A stretch of 64,000 nucleotides of DNA from DATBLE01 sp963841405 (GTDB lineage Bacteria > Actinomycetota > Thermoleophilia > Gaiellales > Gaiellaceae), in NCBI GenBank assembly GCA_963841405.1, contig CAWJCM010000008.1, positions 1-64,000 of the forward strand, read 5' to 3'. How positions within the stretch are numbered: position 1 is the first letter of the stretch; every line of letters begins with the position of its first letter. The notes under the pieces were generated by a model. The model ran no database searches and had not been told where the DNA came from. It saw only the letters and a program-made list of their open reading frames with translations. The position numbers and the translations under genes were made by a program. Shown in pieces: positions 17,336 to 25,650 of this stretch.

Positions 17336-18254
17336 GGCAGGGGCCGCGGTCGCGCCCTCGGGCGACCAGGTCGAGCTCACCTTCGGAAGCCAGCGTGCAG
17401 CGGTCGTCGAGGTCGGCGGCGGCATCCGCACCTACTCGGCGGACGGGCACGAGCTCCTCGACGGCTACGGCCTCGACGAGCGCTGCCCGTCGGGACGCGG
17501 CCAGCTCCTCCTTCCCTGGCCGAACCGCATCGAGGACGGAAGCTACGAGTTCGAGGGGCGGCGCCATCAGCTCCCGCTCACCGAGCCCGAGCTCGGCAAC
17601 GCGATCCACGGGCTCACCCGCTGGGCAGCCTGGCGCATCGGCGAGCAGGAGCCGAGCCGGGTGGTGATGGAGCACACCGTCCACGCCCAGCCCGGCTACC
17701 CCTTCACGCTCGCGCTCCGGGTCGAGTACGAGCTTTCGGACGAGGGCCTCTCGGTGCGGACCACGGCGACCAACGTCGGCGCCGACGCATGCCCGTACGG
17801 AGCCGGTGCACACCCCTACCTCACGCTCGGAACGCCTTCCGTCGACCCGCTCGTGCTGCAGGCGCCCGGCCGGCGGGTGCTGATCCACGACGAGCGAGAT
17901 CTCCCGGTCGGCTCGGAGCCGGTGGACGGGACGGAGTACGACTTCCGAGAGGGACGGCCGATCGGCGCGACGAAGCTCGACAACGCGTTCACCGACCTCG
18001 AGCGAGGCCCGGACGGCTACGCGCGCGCGACCCTCTACGACCCCGATGCCGGGCGCACCGTCACCCTCTCGGTCGACGAGCACTACGGCTACCTGATGCT
18101 CTTCACCGGCGACCCGCTGCCCGACGTGAACCGCCGCGCCCTCGCCGTGGAGCCGATGACCTGCCCGCCGAATGCGTTCCGCTCGGGAGACTCGGTGATC
18201 CGACTTGCTCCGGGGGACTCGGCCACCGGCGTCTGGACGATCGCCGCCCGGTGA
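17328..18254 (+). CDS. Aldose 1-epimerase (mutarotase) family protein
   Basis: The 308-residue protein has the galactose-mutarotase fold markers: LPWPNRIEDGSYEFEG, NAIHGLTRW (His near 93), GAGAHPYL (His near 163) and AVEPMTCPPNAF (catalytic Glu near 275). It would interconvert alpha- and beta-aldoses, useful next to an oxidoreductase or kinase specific for one anomer. The GTG start at 17328 overlaps the NDH-2 end by 8 bases, so the two are probably co-translated. Confidence 0.9.
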   Translation: MTEAGAAVAPSGDQVELTFGSQRAAVVEVGGGIRTYSADGHELLDGYGLDERCPSGRGQLLLPWPNRIEDGSYEFEGRRHQLPLTEPELGNAIHGLTRWAAWRIGEQEPSRVVMEHTVHAQPGYPFTLALRVEYELSDEGLSVRTTATNVGADACPYGAGAHPYLTLGTPSVDPLVLQAPGRRVLIHDERDLPVGSEPVDGTEYDFREGRPIGATKLDNAFTDLERGPDGYARATLYDPDAGRTVTLSVDEHYGYLMLFTGDPLPDVNRRALAVEPMTCPPNAFRSGDSVIRLAPGDSATGVWTIAAR

Positions 18255-18263
18255 GACGCGAAC

Positions 18264-18929
18264 GTGAGCTGGATCGACGCCGAGCTCGCGCTGATCGCCG
18301 TCGGCGCGATGCTGTCGCCGACCACGCTGACCTTCTCCGTGCTCGCGCTGGTGCTCGGTGAGCGCCCGCTGCGCACCGGCTGGTGGTTCTACCTCGGCGC
18401 CTTCGGCGCAACCATCGCCGTCGGAATCGTGGCGGCGTTCGTCCTCGGCGACACCGCCGCCTCGCGCGACTCGTCGCCCAAGACCTGGGTTGCGATCTTC
18501 GACGTGGTCGCCGCTTTGCTGCTGCTCGGTTACGTCGCGAGGACCAGGAACCGGCCGCTCGAGCCCGCGCAGGTCGACAGCATGGTGGGGCGCATGAGCA
18601 AGGTCGCGTCCTCGCCGGCAGTCGCGATCGTCGGCGCGGGCGCGGTGCTCGCGAACCCCGGCGCGTTCATCCCCCTGGCGTTGAAGAGCATCTCCGAGAG
18701 CGATCCCTCCGCCGCCGGGTATGTCGTCGACTGGCTCTTCTTCACCCTGGTCGCGCTGCTCCCGCTCGCCGTCGCGCTCGTCGGGCTGCTGGTCGCGCGC
18801 GAACCGGCCGGTCGCCTCCTGGCGCGCGTCCGCGACTGGCTGATCGCCCATGCGCGCACGGTTGCGAGCGTGATCGTCTTCATCCTCGCCGTCGCCCTGC
18901 TCCGGAACGGCATCGCGGGGCTGGTGTAG
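18264..18929 (+). CDS. SfLAP/GAP-family six-helix membrane protein
   Basis: The 221-residue protein has six hydrophobic helices and a LysE-like layout, opening SWIDAELALIAVGAMLSPTTL and containing VGAGAVLANPGAFIPLALK. This matches the family of mycobacterial sulfolipid-1-addressing protein (Sap/GAP), thought to be small exporters or accessory factors for lipid export. The cargo here is unknown. The spacing (9 bases after the epimerase, 4 before the next MFS gene) places it inside the rightward operon. Confidence 0.75.
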   Translation: MSWIDAELALIAVGAMLSPTTLTFSVLALVLGERPLRTGWWFYLGAFGATIAVGIVAAFVLGDTAASRDSSPKTWVAIFDVVAALLLLGYVARTRNRPLEPAQVDSMVGRMSKVASSPAVAIVGAGAVLANPGAFIPLALKSISESDPSAAGYVVDWLFFTLVALLPLAVALVGLLVAREPAGRLLARVRDWLIAHARTVASVIVFILAVALLRNGIAGLV

Positions 18930-18933
18930 GCGC

Positions 18934-20136
18934 ATGCCGGCGTCCCGCAGGGAGGTGAGCGTCGTCTACCTCGCCGGCGTCGTGCAGGGGATCGTGCTGG
19001 TCACGTTCCCCGCCGCCAGCACGATCTTCACCGACCCCGATCAGTACGACCTGTCGAACACGAGGTACGGCCTCCTGTTCGTGCCTCAGGTGCTGACCGC
19101 GATCACCGCCGCGCTGCTCGGCTCGTCGCTCGCCCGGCGCTCCTCGACGAAGCGCGTCTATCTCGCCGGCCTCCTCGCCGGGCTCGTGGCGATGGTGCTG
19201 CTCCTCGTCAGCCAGTTCTTCGAGAGCGACAGCGTCGCGTTCCCGATGCTGCTGGTCGCGACGGCCTTCCTCGGAGTCGGCTTCGGCCTCACCGTTCCCG
19301 CCCTGAACACGCTCACGGCCGCCTTCCACCCCCAGGCCGTCGAATCGTCCGTGCTCGTGCTCAACGCCCTGCTCGGGCTGGGCACCGCGCTCGCGCCGGT
19401 GTTCGTGGCCGTCTTCGTGGGGCTCGGCTTCTGGTGGGGCCTGCCGCTGACCTCGGCGATCCTGCTCGCCGCGCTGGCCGCCGTCAGCCTCGGGCTGCCG
19501 CTGCGGGTAGAAGCGCCGGCGCAGAAGGACGCCGGCCGGGCCGAACGCGGGATCCCCAGCCGCTTCTGGGTCTTCGCCGCCTTCGCCGTGCTCTACGGGA
19601 TCTGCGAGACCCTGAACGGGAACTGGTCGCAGCTCGACATGACCAGCGAGCTGGGCGCCTCGACCACGGAGGCGGCCTTCGCCCTGACGGCGTTCTGGGC
19701 GATGGTCACGGTCGGCCGTGTCGTCTTCGCCGCGATCGAGCGCTGGGTGCCGCCGCGCCTCACCTACCGCGTGCTGCCGTTCCTGCTCGCCGGGACGTTC
19801 GTGCTCATCGGCTTCATCTCCGACGGCGACGTCGCCCTCGGGGTGGTGGCGTTCGGCCTCGCAGGACTCGGGTGCTCCGCGCTCCTCCCGCTCACGATCG
19901 GCTTCGGTCAGGAAGAGCTCGTCTCGATGTCGGCCGCGGCGGCCGGAGGCGTGATCGCCTTCTACCAGGTGGGATACGGCCTGGCCGCGTTCGGCGTCGG
20001 GCCGCTGCTCGACCACGGCGTCGAGTTGCCGACGGTCTACAAGTTCGCCGCGTTCGTCGCGGCCGGAATGGGCCTGGTGTCGCTCGCCGTGACGCGACGC
20101 AGGCGTGATTTGGCGGCGGTTCACCTAGGTGACTGA
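18934..20136 (+). CDS. MFS transporter
   Basis: The 400-residue protein has about twelve hydrophobic helices with a short cytoplasmic loop (SSLARRSSTKRVYL) at the usual MFS 2-3 position, and two six-helix halves joined by a basic linker near residue 190 (EAPAQKDAGRAERG). The ATG at 18934 is followed by a charged N-terminus MPASRREVS. The cargo cannot be told. Its last codons and TGA lie in the dyad TCACCTAGGTGA, so the 3' end doubles as the regulatory site for the next gene. Confidence 0.8.
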   Translation: MPASRREVSVVYLAGVVQGIVLVTFPAASTIFTDPDQYDLSNTRYGLLFVPQVLTAITAALLGSSLARRSSTKRVYLAGLLAGLVAMVLLLVSQFFESDSVAFPMLLVATAFLGVGFGLTVPALNTLTAAFHPQAVESSVLVLNALLGLGTALAPVFVAVFVGLGFWWGLPLTSAILLAALAAVSLGLPLRVEAPAQKDAGRAERGIPSRFWVFAAFAVLYGICETLNGNWSQLDMTSELGASTTEAAFALTAFWAMVTVGRVVFAAIERWVPPRLTYRVLPFLLAGTFVLIGFISDGDVALGVVAFGLAGLGCSALLPLTIGFGQEELVSMSAAAAGGVIAFYQVGYGLAAFGVGPLLDHGVELPTVYKFAAFVAAGMGLVSLAVTRRRRDLAAVHLGD

Positions 20137-20167
20137 CCACGCCGTGGCCCTCGACTCACCTAGGAAT
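20120..20167 (+). promoter_or_regulatory. Regulatory element copy c, upstream of a small conserved gene
   Basis: TTCACCTAGGTGA (20120-20132) is followed by TCACCTA (20156-20162) merging with TAGGAAT, a possible -10. The core-to-half-site distance is 35 bases, against 34 at the other two copies. It overlaps the stop of the upstream MFS gene. Similarity continues past the half-site (GAATGCG in copies b and c). Confidence 0.7.
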
Positions 20168-20186
20168 GCGTGAACCTGTCACGGCG

Positions 20187-20411
20187 ATGAAGGACGACGC
20201 CCGCGGCGGCGCGAGGTACCGGCTCGTCGTGCGCGGCGAGCTGGACGCTCGCTTCGGCTGTCTCTTCGACGGAATGGAGCTCGAGTGCGTCTCGGGCACG
20301 ACCGTCCTCACGGGCGCCGTCCGCGACCAGGCGCAGCTCCACGGTTTCATCGAGCGCGTCGAGGAGCTCGGCCTCGAGCTGCTCGAGGTCCGGCAGGTCG
20401 CGGCCGCGTAG
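20187..20411 (+). CDS. Small conserved protein of unknown function
   Basis: The 74-residue product starts MKDDARGGARYRLVVRGELD and has alternating beta-strand-like and helical stretches (ELECVSGTTVLTGAVRD, then HGFIERVEELGLELLEVRQV), suggesting a small ferredoxin-like or BON-like fold. An ATG at 20166 in the same frame is less likely because it overlaps the putative -10; the chosen start keeps the same half-site-to-start distance (31 bases) as NDH-2 (30). Function is not recognised. Regulation together with the sugar/respiration genes is inferred from the shared upstream element. Confidence 0.7.
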   Translation: MKDDARGGARYRLVVRGELDARFGCLFDGMELECVSGTTVLTGAVRDQAQLHGFIERVEELGLELLEVRQVAAA

Positions 20412-20424
20412 CTGCCCCAGATGG

Positions 20425-22455
20425 TTAGCCGGGAATCTCGATCCGGCCGCGTCCGAACGCGTCGATGCGGCCCCAACGTCCCGGGATGTCGAGCAGCTCG
20501 AGCCGGCCCATGCTCCTGGGCAGCGCGGCGTCGATGATCAGGTCGTCGCCGTGGGGCTCGAGCCCGAGCATGGTGCGCAGCAGGAGCAGCGGTGCCCCCG
20601 TCGACCAGGCCTGCGGGCTGCACGCGGTCGGGTACTGGACCGGATACTTGGTCAGGGACCGCTCGTAGCCGCCGAACGCCTCCGGGAGCCGGCCCTCGAA
20701 GAACTCGGCGGCGTCGAGGATCCCGGCCGCGACGCGGGCCGCCTCCTGCCTGAAGCCGTATCGCCGCAGGCCCCAGGCGATGAAGGAGTTGTCGAAGGGC
20801 CAGACGGTGCCGACGTGGTACCCGATCGGGTTGTAGCGCCCCTCCCCCTCCGCGAGCGTGCGCACGCCCCAGCCGGAGAAGAGCCGCCGGCCGAGCAGGT
20901 GGCGGGCGACCGATTTCGCCTTCGACTTGTCGACGATGCCGCTCCAGAGCAGGTGGCCGTTGTTCGAGGCCAACGTGTCCACCTGCCGACCGTCCGGGTC
21001 GAGCGCGAGCGCGAAGTACTCCCCGTCCTCGATCCAGAAGTCCCGGTTGAACCGCCGCTTGAGATCCGCCGCCTCCTGCTCGAGCCGCTCGGCGAGCGCG
21101 GCGTCCTTCCAGACCAGCCGCGCGAGCCGGGCGCCGCGCACCTTGGCGTCGTAGGCGTAGCCCTGGAGCTCGCACGTCGCCCGCGGAAAGCCGGGCAGCG
21201 CGCCGTCCCGGAACGAGATCGAGTCCCACGAGTCCTTCCAGCACTGGTTCTCGAGGCCGGTCTTCTCGTTGCGACGCTTGTACGAGACGTAGCCGTTGCC
21301 CTGCAGGTCCGCGTAGTCGTCGATCCAGGCGAGAGCCGAGCGGGCCTCGTACTCGAGCTCACGCACGAGCTTCCGGTCGCCGGTCCAGCGCTCGTACTCG
21401 TCGAGCAGGACGACGAACAGCGGCGTGGCGTCCGCGCAGCCGTAGTAGGGCGAATGCGGCCGCTCCTCGAACGCCGTCATCTCGCCGTAGCGCATCTCGT
21501 GCAGGATCCGGCCGGGGTCCTCGTCGCGAAAGTCGTCGAGAGAGCTGCCCTGCCACTCCCCGAGCGCACGCAGCGTTCCCGCCGCCAGCTCCGGTGCGAA
21601 CGGCAGCGCCTGCAGGCTGGTGATGATGCTGTCGCGCCCGAACATGGTCATGAACCAGGGCAACCCGGCGGCGGGCAGGCTCTTCCCGCCCGCGACCTCC
21701 GGCGCGAACCGGAGCGCAGCGAGGTCGACGAGGCTTCGCCGGTAGATCGCCTCGAGCGGCTGCCAGTCGCACCTGAGCCGCGGCGCCGCGTCCAGCCAGC
21801 GCCGGAGGCTCTGCTCCATCGTCAGCTTCCTGCGGCGGCCCGTCCCCCTGGCCGTCTCCATCCCGCCCATGCCGGCGAGCACGTGCAGCTCGGTCGACCA
21901 GGAGCCGTGCGGCTCGATCTTGATCGTGAAGGTGAGGCCCTGCTCGTCGTACTCGGCGCGCTCCGATGCGGAGATCGCGGTCTCGCGCCGGAAGGTCTCG
22001 CGCTCGTAGCCGAGCACCAGCCGCCGGCGCTCGGCGCGATTCGAGTACCTGCCCTTCTTCTTCAGCGCGTCCTTCACCTCGAACAGGTCGGCGAAGTCGG
22101 AGGCGGCGTCGAGCCGCACGGTCAGCTCGACCGGCTGGTCGTCGTGGTTGAGGATCGTCAGCTCCTCGTGGAAGCCGCCGCCCACGGTTCGCCGCCGGAT
22201 CACCGACAGCTTCGCGTCGATGTAGACGGTGCCCGTGCCCGGCACGAGGAAGAAACGGGTCTCGAAGTACTGGAGATCGTCGACCGAGAGCGCGCCCAGC
22301 CGATCGCCGTTCAGCGACAGGACCCACCGGGAGAGGAAGCGCGTGTCGAAGGAGAACAGGCCGGCCGCGTCCGTCGGCGACGCCTCGATGTCCCCGCGGG
22401 AGTCGCTGACCACGAAGGTGTTGCCGTCGAGGATCTTGACCTCGCGGTCGCTCAT
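20425..22455 (-). CDS. Amylo-alpha-1,6-glucosidase/glycogen debranching-type protein
   Basis: The 676-residue protein has an N-terminal beta domain (ILDGNTFVVSDSRGDI, LFSFDTRFLSRW; the GDE N-terminal type) and an (alpha/alpha)6 barrel with AAGLPWFMTMFGRDSIIT, YGCADATPLFV, LENQCWKDSWDS, YNPIGYHVGTVWPFDN and ACSPQAWSTGAPLLLL. It probably removes glucose from branched or trehalose/glucosylglycerate-like substrates. The ATG overlaps the stop of the SCP2-like gene as ATGA. It converges on the small conserved gene with a 13-base gap. Confidence 0.9.
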   Translation of the reverse strand: MSDREVKILDGNTFVVSDSRGDIEASPTDAAGLFSFDTRFLSRWVLSLNGDRLGALSVDDLQYFETRFFLVPGTGTVYIDAKLSVIRRRTVGGGFHEELTILNHDDQPVELTVRLDAASDFADLFEVKDALKKKGRYSNRAERRRLVLGYERETFRRETAISASERAEYDEQGLTFTIKIEPHGSWSTELHVLAGMGGMETARGTGRRRKLTMEQSLRRWLDAAPRLRCDWQPLEAIYRRSLVDLAALRFAPEVAGGKSLPAAGLPWFMTMFGRDSIITSLQALPFAPELAAGTLRALGEWQGSSLDDFRDEDPGRILHEMRYGEMTAFEERPHSPYYGCADATPLFVVLLDEYERWTGDRKLVRELEYEARSALAWIDDYADLQGNGYVSYKRRNEKTGLENQCWKDSWDSISFRDGALPGFPRATCELQGYAYDAKVRGARLARLVWKDAALAERLEQEAADLKRRFNRDFWIEDGEYFALALDPDGRQVDTLASNNGHLLWSGIVDKSKAKSVARHLLGRRLFSGWGVRTLAEGEGRYNPIGYHVGTVWPFDNSFIAWGLRRYGFRQEAARVAAGILDAAEFFEGRLPEAFGGYERSLTKYPVQYPTACSPQAWSTGAPLLLLRTMLGLEPHGDDLIIDAALPRSMGRLELLDIPGRWGRIDAFGRGRIEIPG

Positions 22456-22835
22456 CGCTGCCTCGCCGCCCACCCGGCCGCCCGACCCTTCCGGCGGGAC
22501 GCAGGCGGCCCCGGCAGCAGCCGCTGCACCAGCACGATCAGCTCGACGTCCCCATCGATCTGCAGCGCCCCGCGCAGGAACGCCGCCGTCGCGTTCGTCT
22601 TCCCCTGGAAGATCTGCTCGAAGAGCGCGCGCGGGGCGCGCAGGGTGACGTCGGCGCGGGTGTTCCGGCGCGAGACGGCGAGATCGCCCCTGCTGACCGT
22701 GAGCAGCCAGCGCTCGGTCTGCCTGCCGTCGACGATCTCGAAGCGCACCGTGCCGCTGGCGTTCGCGAGGGAGGGCTCGTGCCCTCGCAAAGCCACGCCG
22801 TCCACGAATTTCGCTATCGGGTCGATCCTCGCCAT
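22452..22835 (-). CDS. SCP2 sterol-binding-domain-like protein
   Basis: The 127-residue protein has the SCP2 pattern: VRFEIVDGRQTERWLLTVSRGDLAVS, TLRAPRALFEQIFQGKTNATAAFLRGALQIDGDVELIVLVQRLLP. SCP2 domains bind lipids or hydrophobic ligands, and actinobacterial members are often fused or adjacent to unrelated enzymes. The C-terminus (PPASRRKGRAAGWAARQR) is basic and unconserved-looking. It is first in a two-gene unit with the debranching-type glucosidase; the link is by overlap only. Confidence 0.8.
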   Translation of the reverse strand: MARIDPIAKFVDGVALRGHEPSLANASGTVRFEIVDGRQTERWLLTVSRGDLAVSRRNTRADVTLRAPRALFEQIFQGKTNATAAFLRGALQIDGDVELIVLVQRLLPGPPASRRKGRAAGWAARQR

Positions 22836-22904
22836 TCCCCTCCCGCGGGCCCGTACAGTCGTGGCGAGAGAATAGACGTCTTCCGCCTGAAGTAGCGTAC
22901 GCAC

Positions 22905-23621
22905 GTGGCGAGCGAAGCCGAGAAGGCCGGAGCGGTCGCCGAAACACGCGCGCAGACCGACGAGCCGGACGTTCTCGCCGAGCCGCGCTGGCCGGTGGCA
23001 CTCGCGATCCTGGCCTTCATCGCCCTGTCCGTCACCCTGCGGATCGCCCTGCCGAACCGCGAGACGCTCGGGCCGCACTGGCTGGTGCCCGGAATCGAGT
23101 TCGGCTTGCTCGCGTGCCTGATCGCAGCCGATCCGGTGCACATCATCCGTCGGCGGCGCTGGCTGCGCCGGATCGCGATCGTGCTGGTCTTCGCGCTCAC
23201 GGCAGCCGTGCTCATCTCGACAGGGGTGCTGATCCGCGATCTGATCATCGGCGGGAAGGTGACGAATCAGGCAACCTCGCTGCTCGCCTCCGGCGCCGTG
23301 ATCTGGCTGGGGAACGTCCTCGTCTTCAGCCTCGTCTACTGGCTGCTCGACAGCGGAGGACCGGTCGCTCGGTACCTGGGCGAGCGGCAGTATCCGGACT
23401 TCGCCTTCTCGCAGCAGCTGAGCCCCGAGCTCGCTCCGCCCGGCTGGCGCGCGACCTACGTCGACTACCTGATCCTCGGGCTGACGACCAGCACGGCCTT
23501 CAGCCCCACGGACGTCATGCCCATGAACGCGTGGCCCAAGCTGACGATGGCGCTGCAGTCGATCGTCTCGCTCAGCGTCGTCGGCCTCGTGATCGCGCGG
23601 GCCGTCAACGTCTTCTCGTAA
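22905..23621 (+). CDS. DUF1345 family membrane protein
   Basis: The 238-residue protein starts at a GTG and has a polar N-terminus followed by about six helices. The segments NQATSLLASGAVIWLGNVLVFSLVYW and LTTSTAFSPTDVMPMNAWPKLTM match the DUF1345 family, in which the second resembles an ion-channel pore and selectivity region. Function is not established. It is divergent from the SCP2-like gene with 69 bases between starts, which must hold both promoters. Confidence 0.75.
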   Translation: MASEAEKAGAVAETRAQTDEPDVLAEPRWPVALAILAFIALSVTLRIALPNRETLGPHWLVPGIEFGLLACLIAADPVHIIRRRRWLRRIAIVLVFALTAAVLISTGVLIRDLIIGGKVTNQATSLLASGAVIWLGNVLVFSLVYWLLDSGGPVARYLGERQYPDFAFSQQLSPELAPPGWRATYVDYLILGLTTSTAFSPTDVMPMNAWPKLTMALQSIVSLSVVGLVIARAVNVFS

Positions 23622-23698
23622 CCGGTGGAGTCGTCCGGCACGAGGGGGTCGCCGGAAGTCGACGGCGGCACGGGTGGAGTCGTCCCAGGCGTCGACCC

Positions 23699-23889
23699 GG
23701 CCGCGCGAACCGGAACGCCGACGACTACCTGCTCGCGGTCGTGCTCTTCGCCTCGTCGCTCTTCTTCGCCGGCATCTCCACGAAGCTGCGCTCGACGCGA
23801 CACGAGAGGTGCTCCTGGCGCTCGGTGGCCTGATCTTCCTCGCCGGACTGCTCTGGGTGGCGACGATCCCGGTCAACTTCTCGTCCTAG
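23699..23889 (+). pseudogene. Frameshifted 3' remnant of a membrane protein gene
   Basis: Two adjacent frames each hold half of a characteristic two-helix C-terminus. NADDYLLAVVLFASSLFFA and GISTKLRSTR read in frame 2. TREVLLALGGLIFLAG and LLWVATIPVNFSS read in frame 1 up to the TAG at 23889. The switch falls near 23800. Actinobacterial membrane proteins with such a tail normally carry about 150 residues upstream, which are not recognisable here, so the gene is both truncated and shifted. A sequencing error explains only the shift, not the missing N-terminus. Confidence 0.55.
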
Positions 23890-24041
23890 GCGGGCGACGC
23901 TCGTTCGAGTGATCTTCGCGTGAGCTAACCCTTTCTCGGGATGCCCGCGTTCGCCCCGTCCGTAGGTTGAGATCAGCCCTCGGGCGCGGAACCAACGTCG
24001 GCAGCGCGGGCAACGTCTCGCAGAGAGAAAGGACGGAACAG

Positions 24042-25634
24042 GTGCTCGGACGGAGTCGTTTGGAGACACGGTCCCGCCGCAGGCGCGGGCCGCTCGCGGT
24101 CTGGCTGTGCCTGGTCGCCGGTCTCTCCGTGCTCGCACTCGCATGCGCAGGGGCGAGCTGGGGCGGCAACGGCTACGACCCGGCGACCGACGTGAACTCG
24201 ATGTACTCGACGACGCTGTACTCGGGCGCACAGGCGTGGTGGAACGCCGGCGTCACCGGCAAGGGCGTCGACGTCGCGGTGATCGACACGGGCGTCTCGC
24301 CGGTCGCGGGCCTCGACGGGCGCGGCAAGGTGATCTACGGGCCGGACCTCTCGCTCGAGTCGCAGGCTCCCAACCTGACCAATCTCGACACGTCCGGCCA
24401 CGGCACCTTCGTCGCGGGCCTGATCGCCGGCCGCGACGCCGGCCTGAACGCACCGTACGCCGCCGCGCCGCCGTCTGCCTACCGCGGCATGGCGCCGGAT
24501 GCACGAATCGTCTCGCTCAAGGTCGGCACCGCAGACGGCGGCGTGGACGTGAGCCAGGTGATCGCCGCGATCGACTGGGTCGTCGAGCACCGGCACGACC
24601 ACGGCCTCGACATCCGCGTGCTCAACCTCTCCTACGGGACGAACTCGGCGCAGAGCGCGGAGGTCGACCCGCTCTCCTACGCTGTCGAGCAGGCGTGGAA
24701 GCAGGGGATCGTCGTCGTTGCGGCAGCGGGCAACAGCGGCTACCAGGTCGGCGGCGGAGCGCCCGGAGTGGCCGACCCGGCCTACAACCCGTACGTGATC
24801 GCCGTCGGCGGCTCCGACTCGATGGGGACGCCCACGCTCTCGGACGACATGGTCGGCGCCTACTCGGCCAGCGCTCGTTGCGCCCCCTGCAAGCGGCCCG
24901 ACTTCGTCGCGCCGGGCTCCCACCTCCAGGGTTTGCGTGTGCCCGGCTCGTACATCGACCAGACGGAGCCGCAGGGTGCGATCAGCAGGCGGTACTTCCG
25001 CGGCACCGGGACGAGCGAGGCGGCGGCGCTCGTCTCCGGCGCAGTCGCCCTCGTCCTCGACCGCCACCCGCGGATGGACCCCGACGAGGTGAAGGCGTTC
25101 TTCAAGAGCAACGCCGTCAGCCTGCCCGGCCAGAGCCGGCTCTCCCAGGGCAAGGGCGAGATCGACCTCGGCGCGATGCTGGCGCACCAGCCGCCGTGGA
25201 ACAGGAAGCAGTGGCATCGTGAGTCGACGGGCACGGGCTCGCTCGAGGTCGCCCGCGGCCAGGATCACCTGACCCGCGACGGCGTCGTGCTCAGCGGGGA
25301 GCAGGACATCTTCGGCAAGCCGTTCGACGCGGCCGAGATGGCGCGGCTCGAGGGCCGGGCCGACAGCTGGCGCGGCGGGCGCTGGAACGGCAGCACCTGG
25401 ACCGGGAACAGCTGGACCGGGAACAGCTGGTCGGGCGTCGACTGGTCCGGCTCGAGCTGGTCGGGCTCGAGCTGGTCGAGTGGCGCCTGGTCGGGGAACA
25501 GCTGGTCGGGCGACGGCTGGAGCGGCAACAGCTGGTCCGGGAACAGCTGGTCTGGCTCGAGCTGGAGCGGCAGCAGCTGGTCCGGGAGCAGCTGGTCGAG
25601 CGCCGCTTGGCTCGGCGCCAGCTGGGGGAAGTAG
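24042..25634 (+). CDS. S8 family serine peptidase with a Trp-repeat C-terminal tail
   Basis: The 530-residue subtilase starts at a GTG with GAGAAAGGA about nine bases upstream. A basic region and hydrophobic segment (PLAVWLCLVAGLSVLALACA) form a signal peptide. The catalytic triad is Asp82 (VAVIDTG), His120 (SGHGTFVAG) and Ser325 (GTGTSEAAALVSG). The residue after the Ser is Glu where most subtilases have Met. The last 90 or so residues repeat W-S-G-S/N-S with Trp exactly every fifth position, about 18 Trp in all. The tail could bind surface glycans or cell wall; that is inference. Confidence 0.9.
   Translation: MLGRSRLETRSRRRRGPLAVWLCLVAGLSVLALACAGASWGGNGYDPATDVNSMYSTTLYSGAQAWWNAGVTGKGVDVAVIDTGVSPVAGLDGRGKVIYGPDLSLESQAPNLTNLDTSGHGTFVAGLIAGRDAGLNAPYAAAPPSAYRGMAPDARIVSLKVGTADGGVDVSQVIAAIDWVVEHRHDHGLDIRVLNLSYGTNSAQSAEVDPLSYAVEQAWKQGIVVVAAAGNSGYQVGGGAPGVADPAYNPYVIAVGGSDSMGTPTLSDDMVGAYSASARCAPCKRPDFVAPGSHLQGLRVPGSYIDQTEPQGAISRRYFRGTGTSEAAALVSGAVALVLDRHPRMDPDEVKAFFKSNAVSLPGQSRLSQGKGEIDLGAMLAHQPPWNRKQWHRESTGTGSLEVARGQDHLTRDGVVLSGEQDIFGKPFDAAEMARLEGRADSWRGGRWNGSTWTGNSWTGNSWSGVDWSGSSWSGSSWSSGAWSGNSWSGDGWSGNSWSGNSWSGSSWSGSSWSGSSWSSAAWLGASWGK
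25360..25628 (+). repeat. 15-base coding repeat giving period-5 Trp tail
   Basis: About 17 consecutive 15-base units of the form agctggtcgggc with codon-level variants encode W-x-x-x-x repeats in the subtilase tail. Unit variation (SGSS, SGNS, TGNS, SGVD, SSGA, SGDG) with perfect phase shows that the array is old and kept in frame. Confidence 0.85.
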
Positions 25635-25650
25635 ACCTTCCACCGGGACG

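Noticed and set aside
25360..25628. Repeat array considered as a CRISPR
   Set aside because: Units are 15 bases, contiguous, without spacers and stay in the reading frame of a protein.
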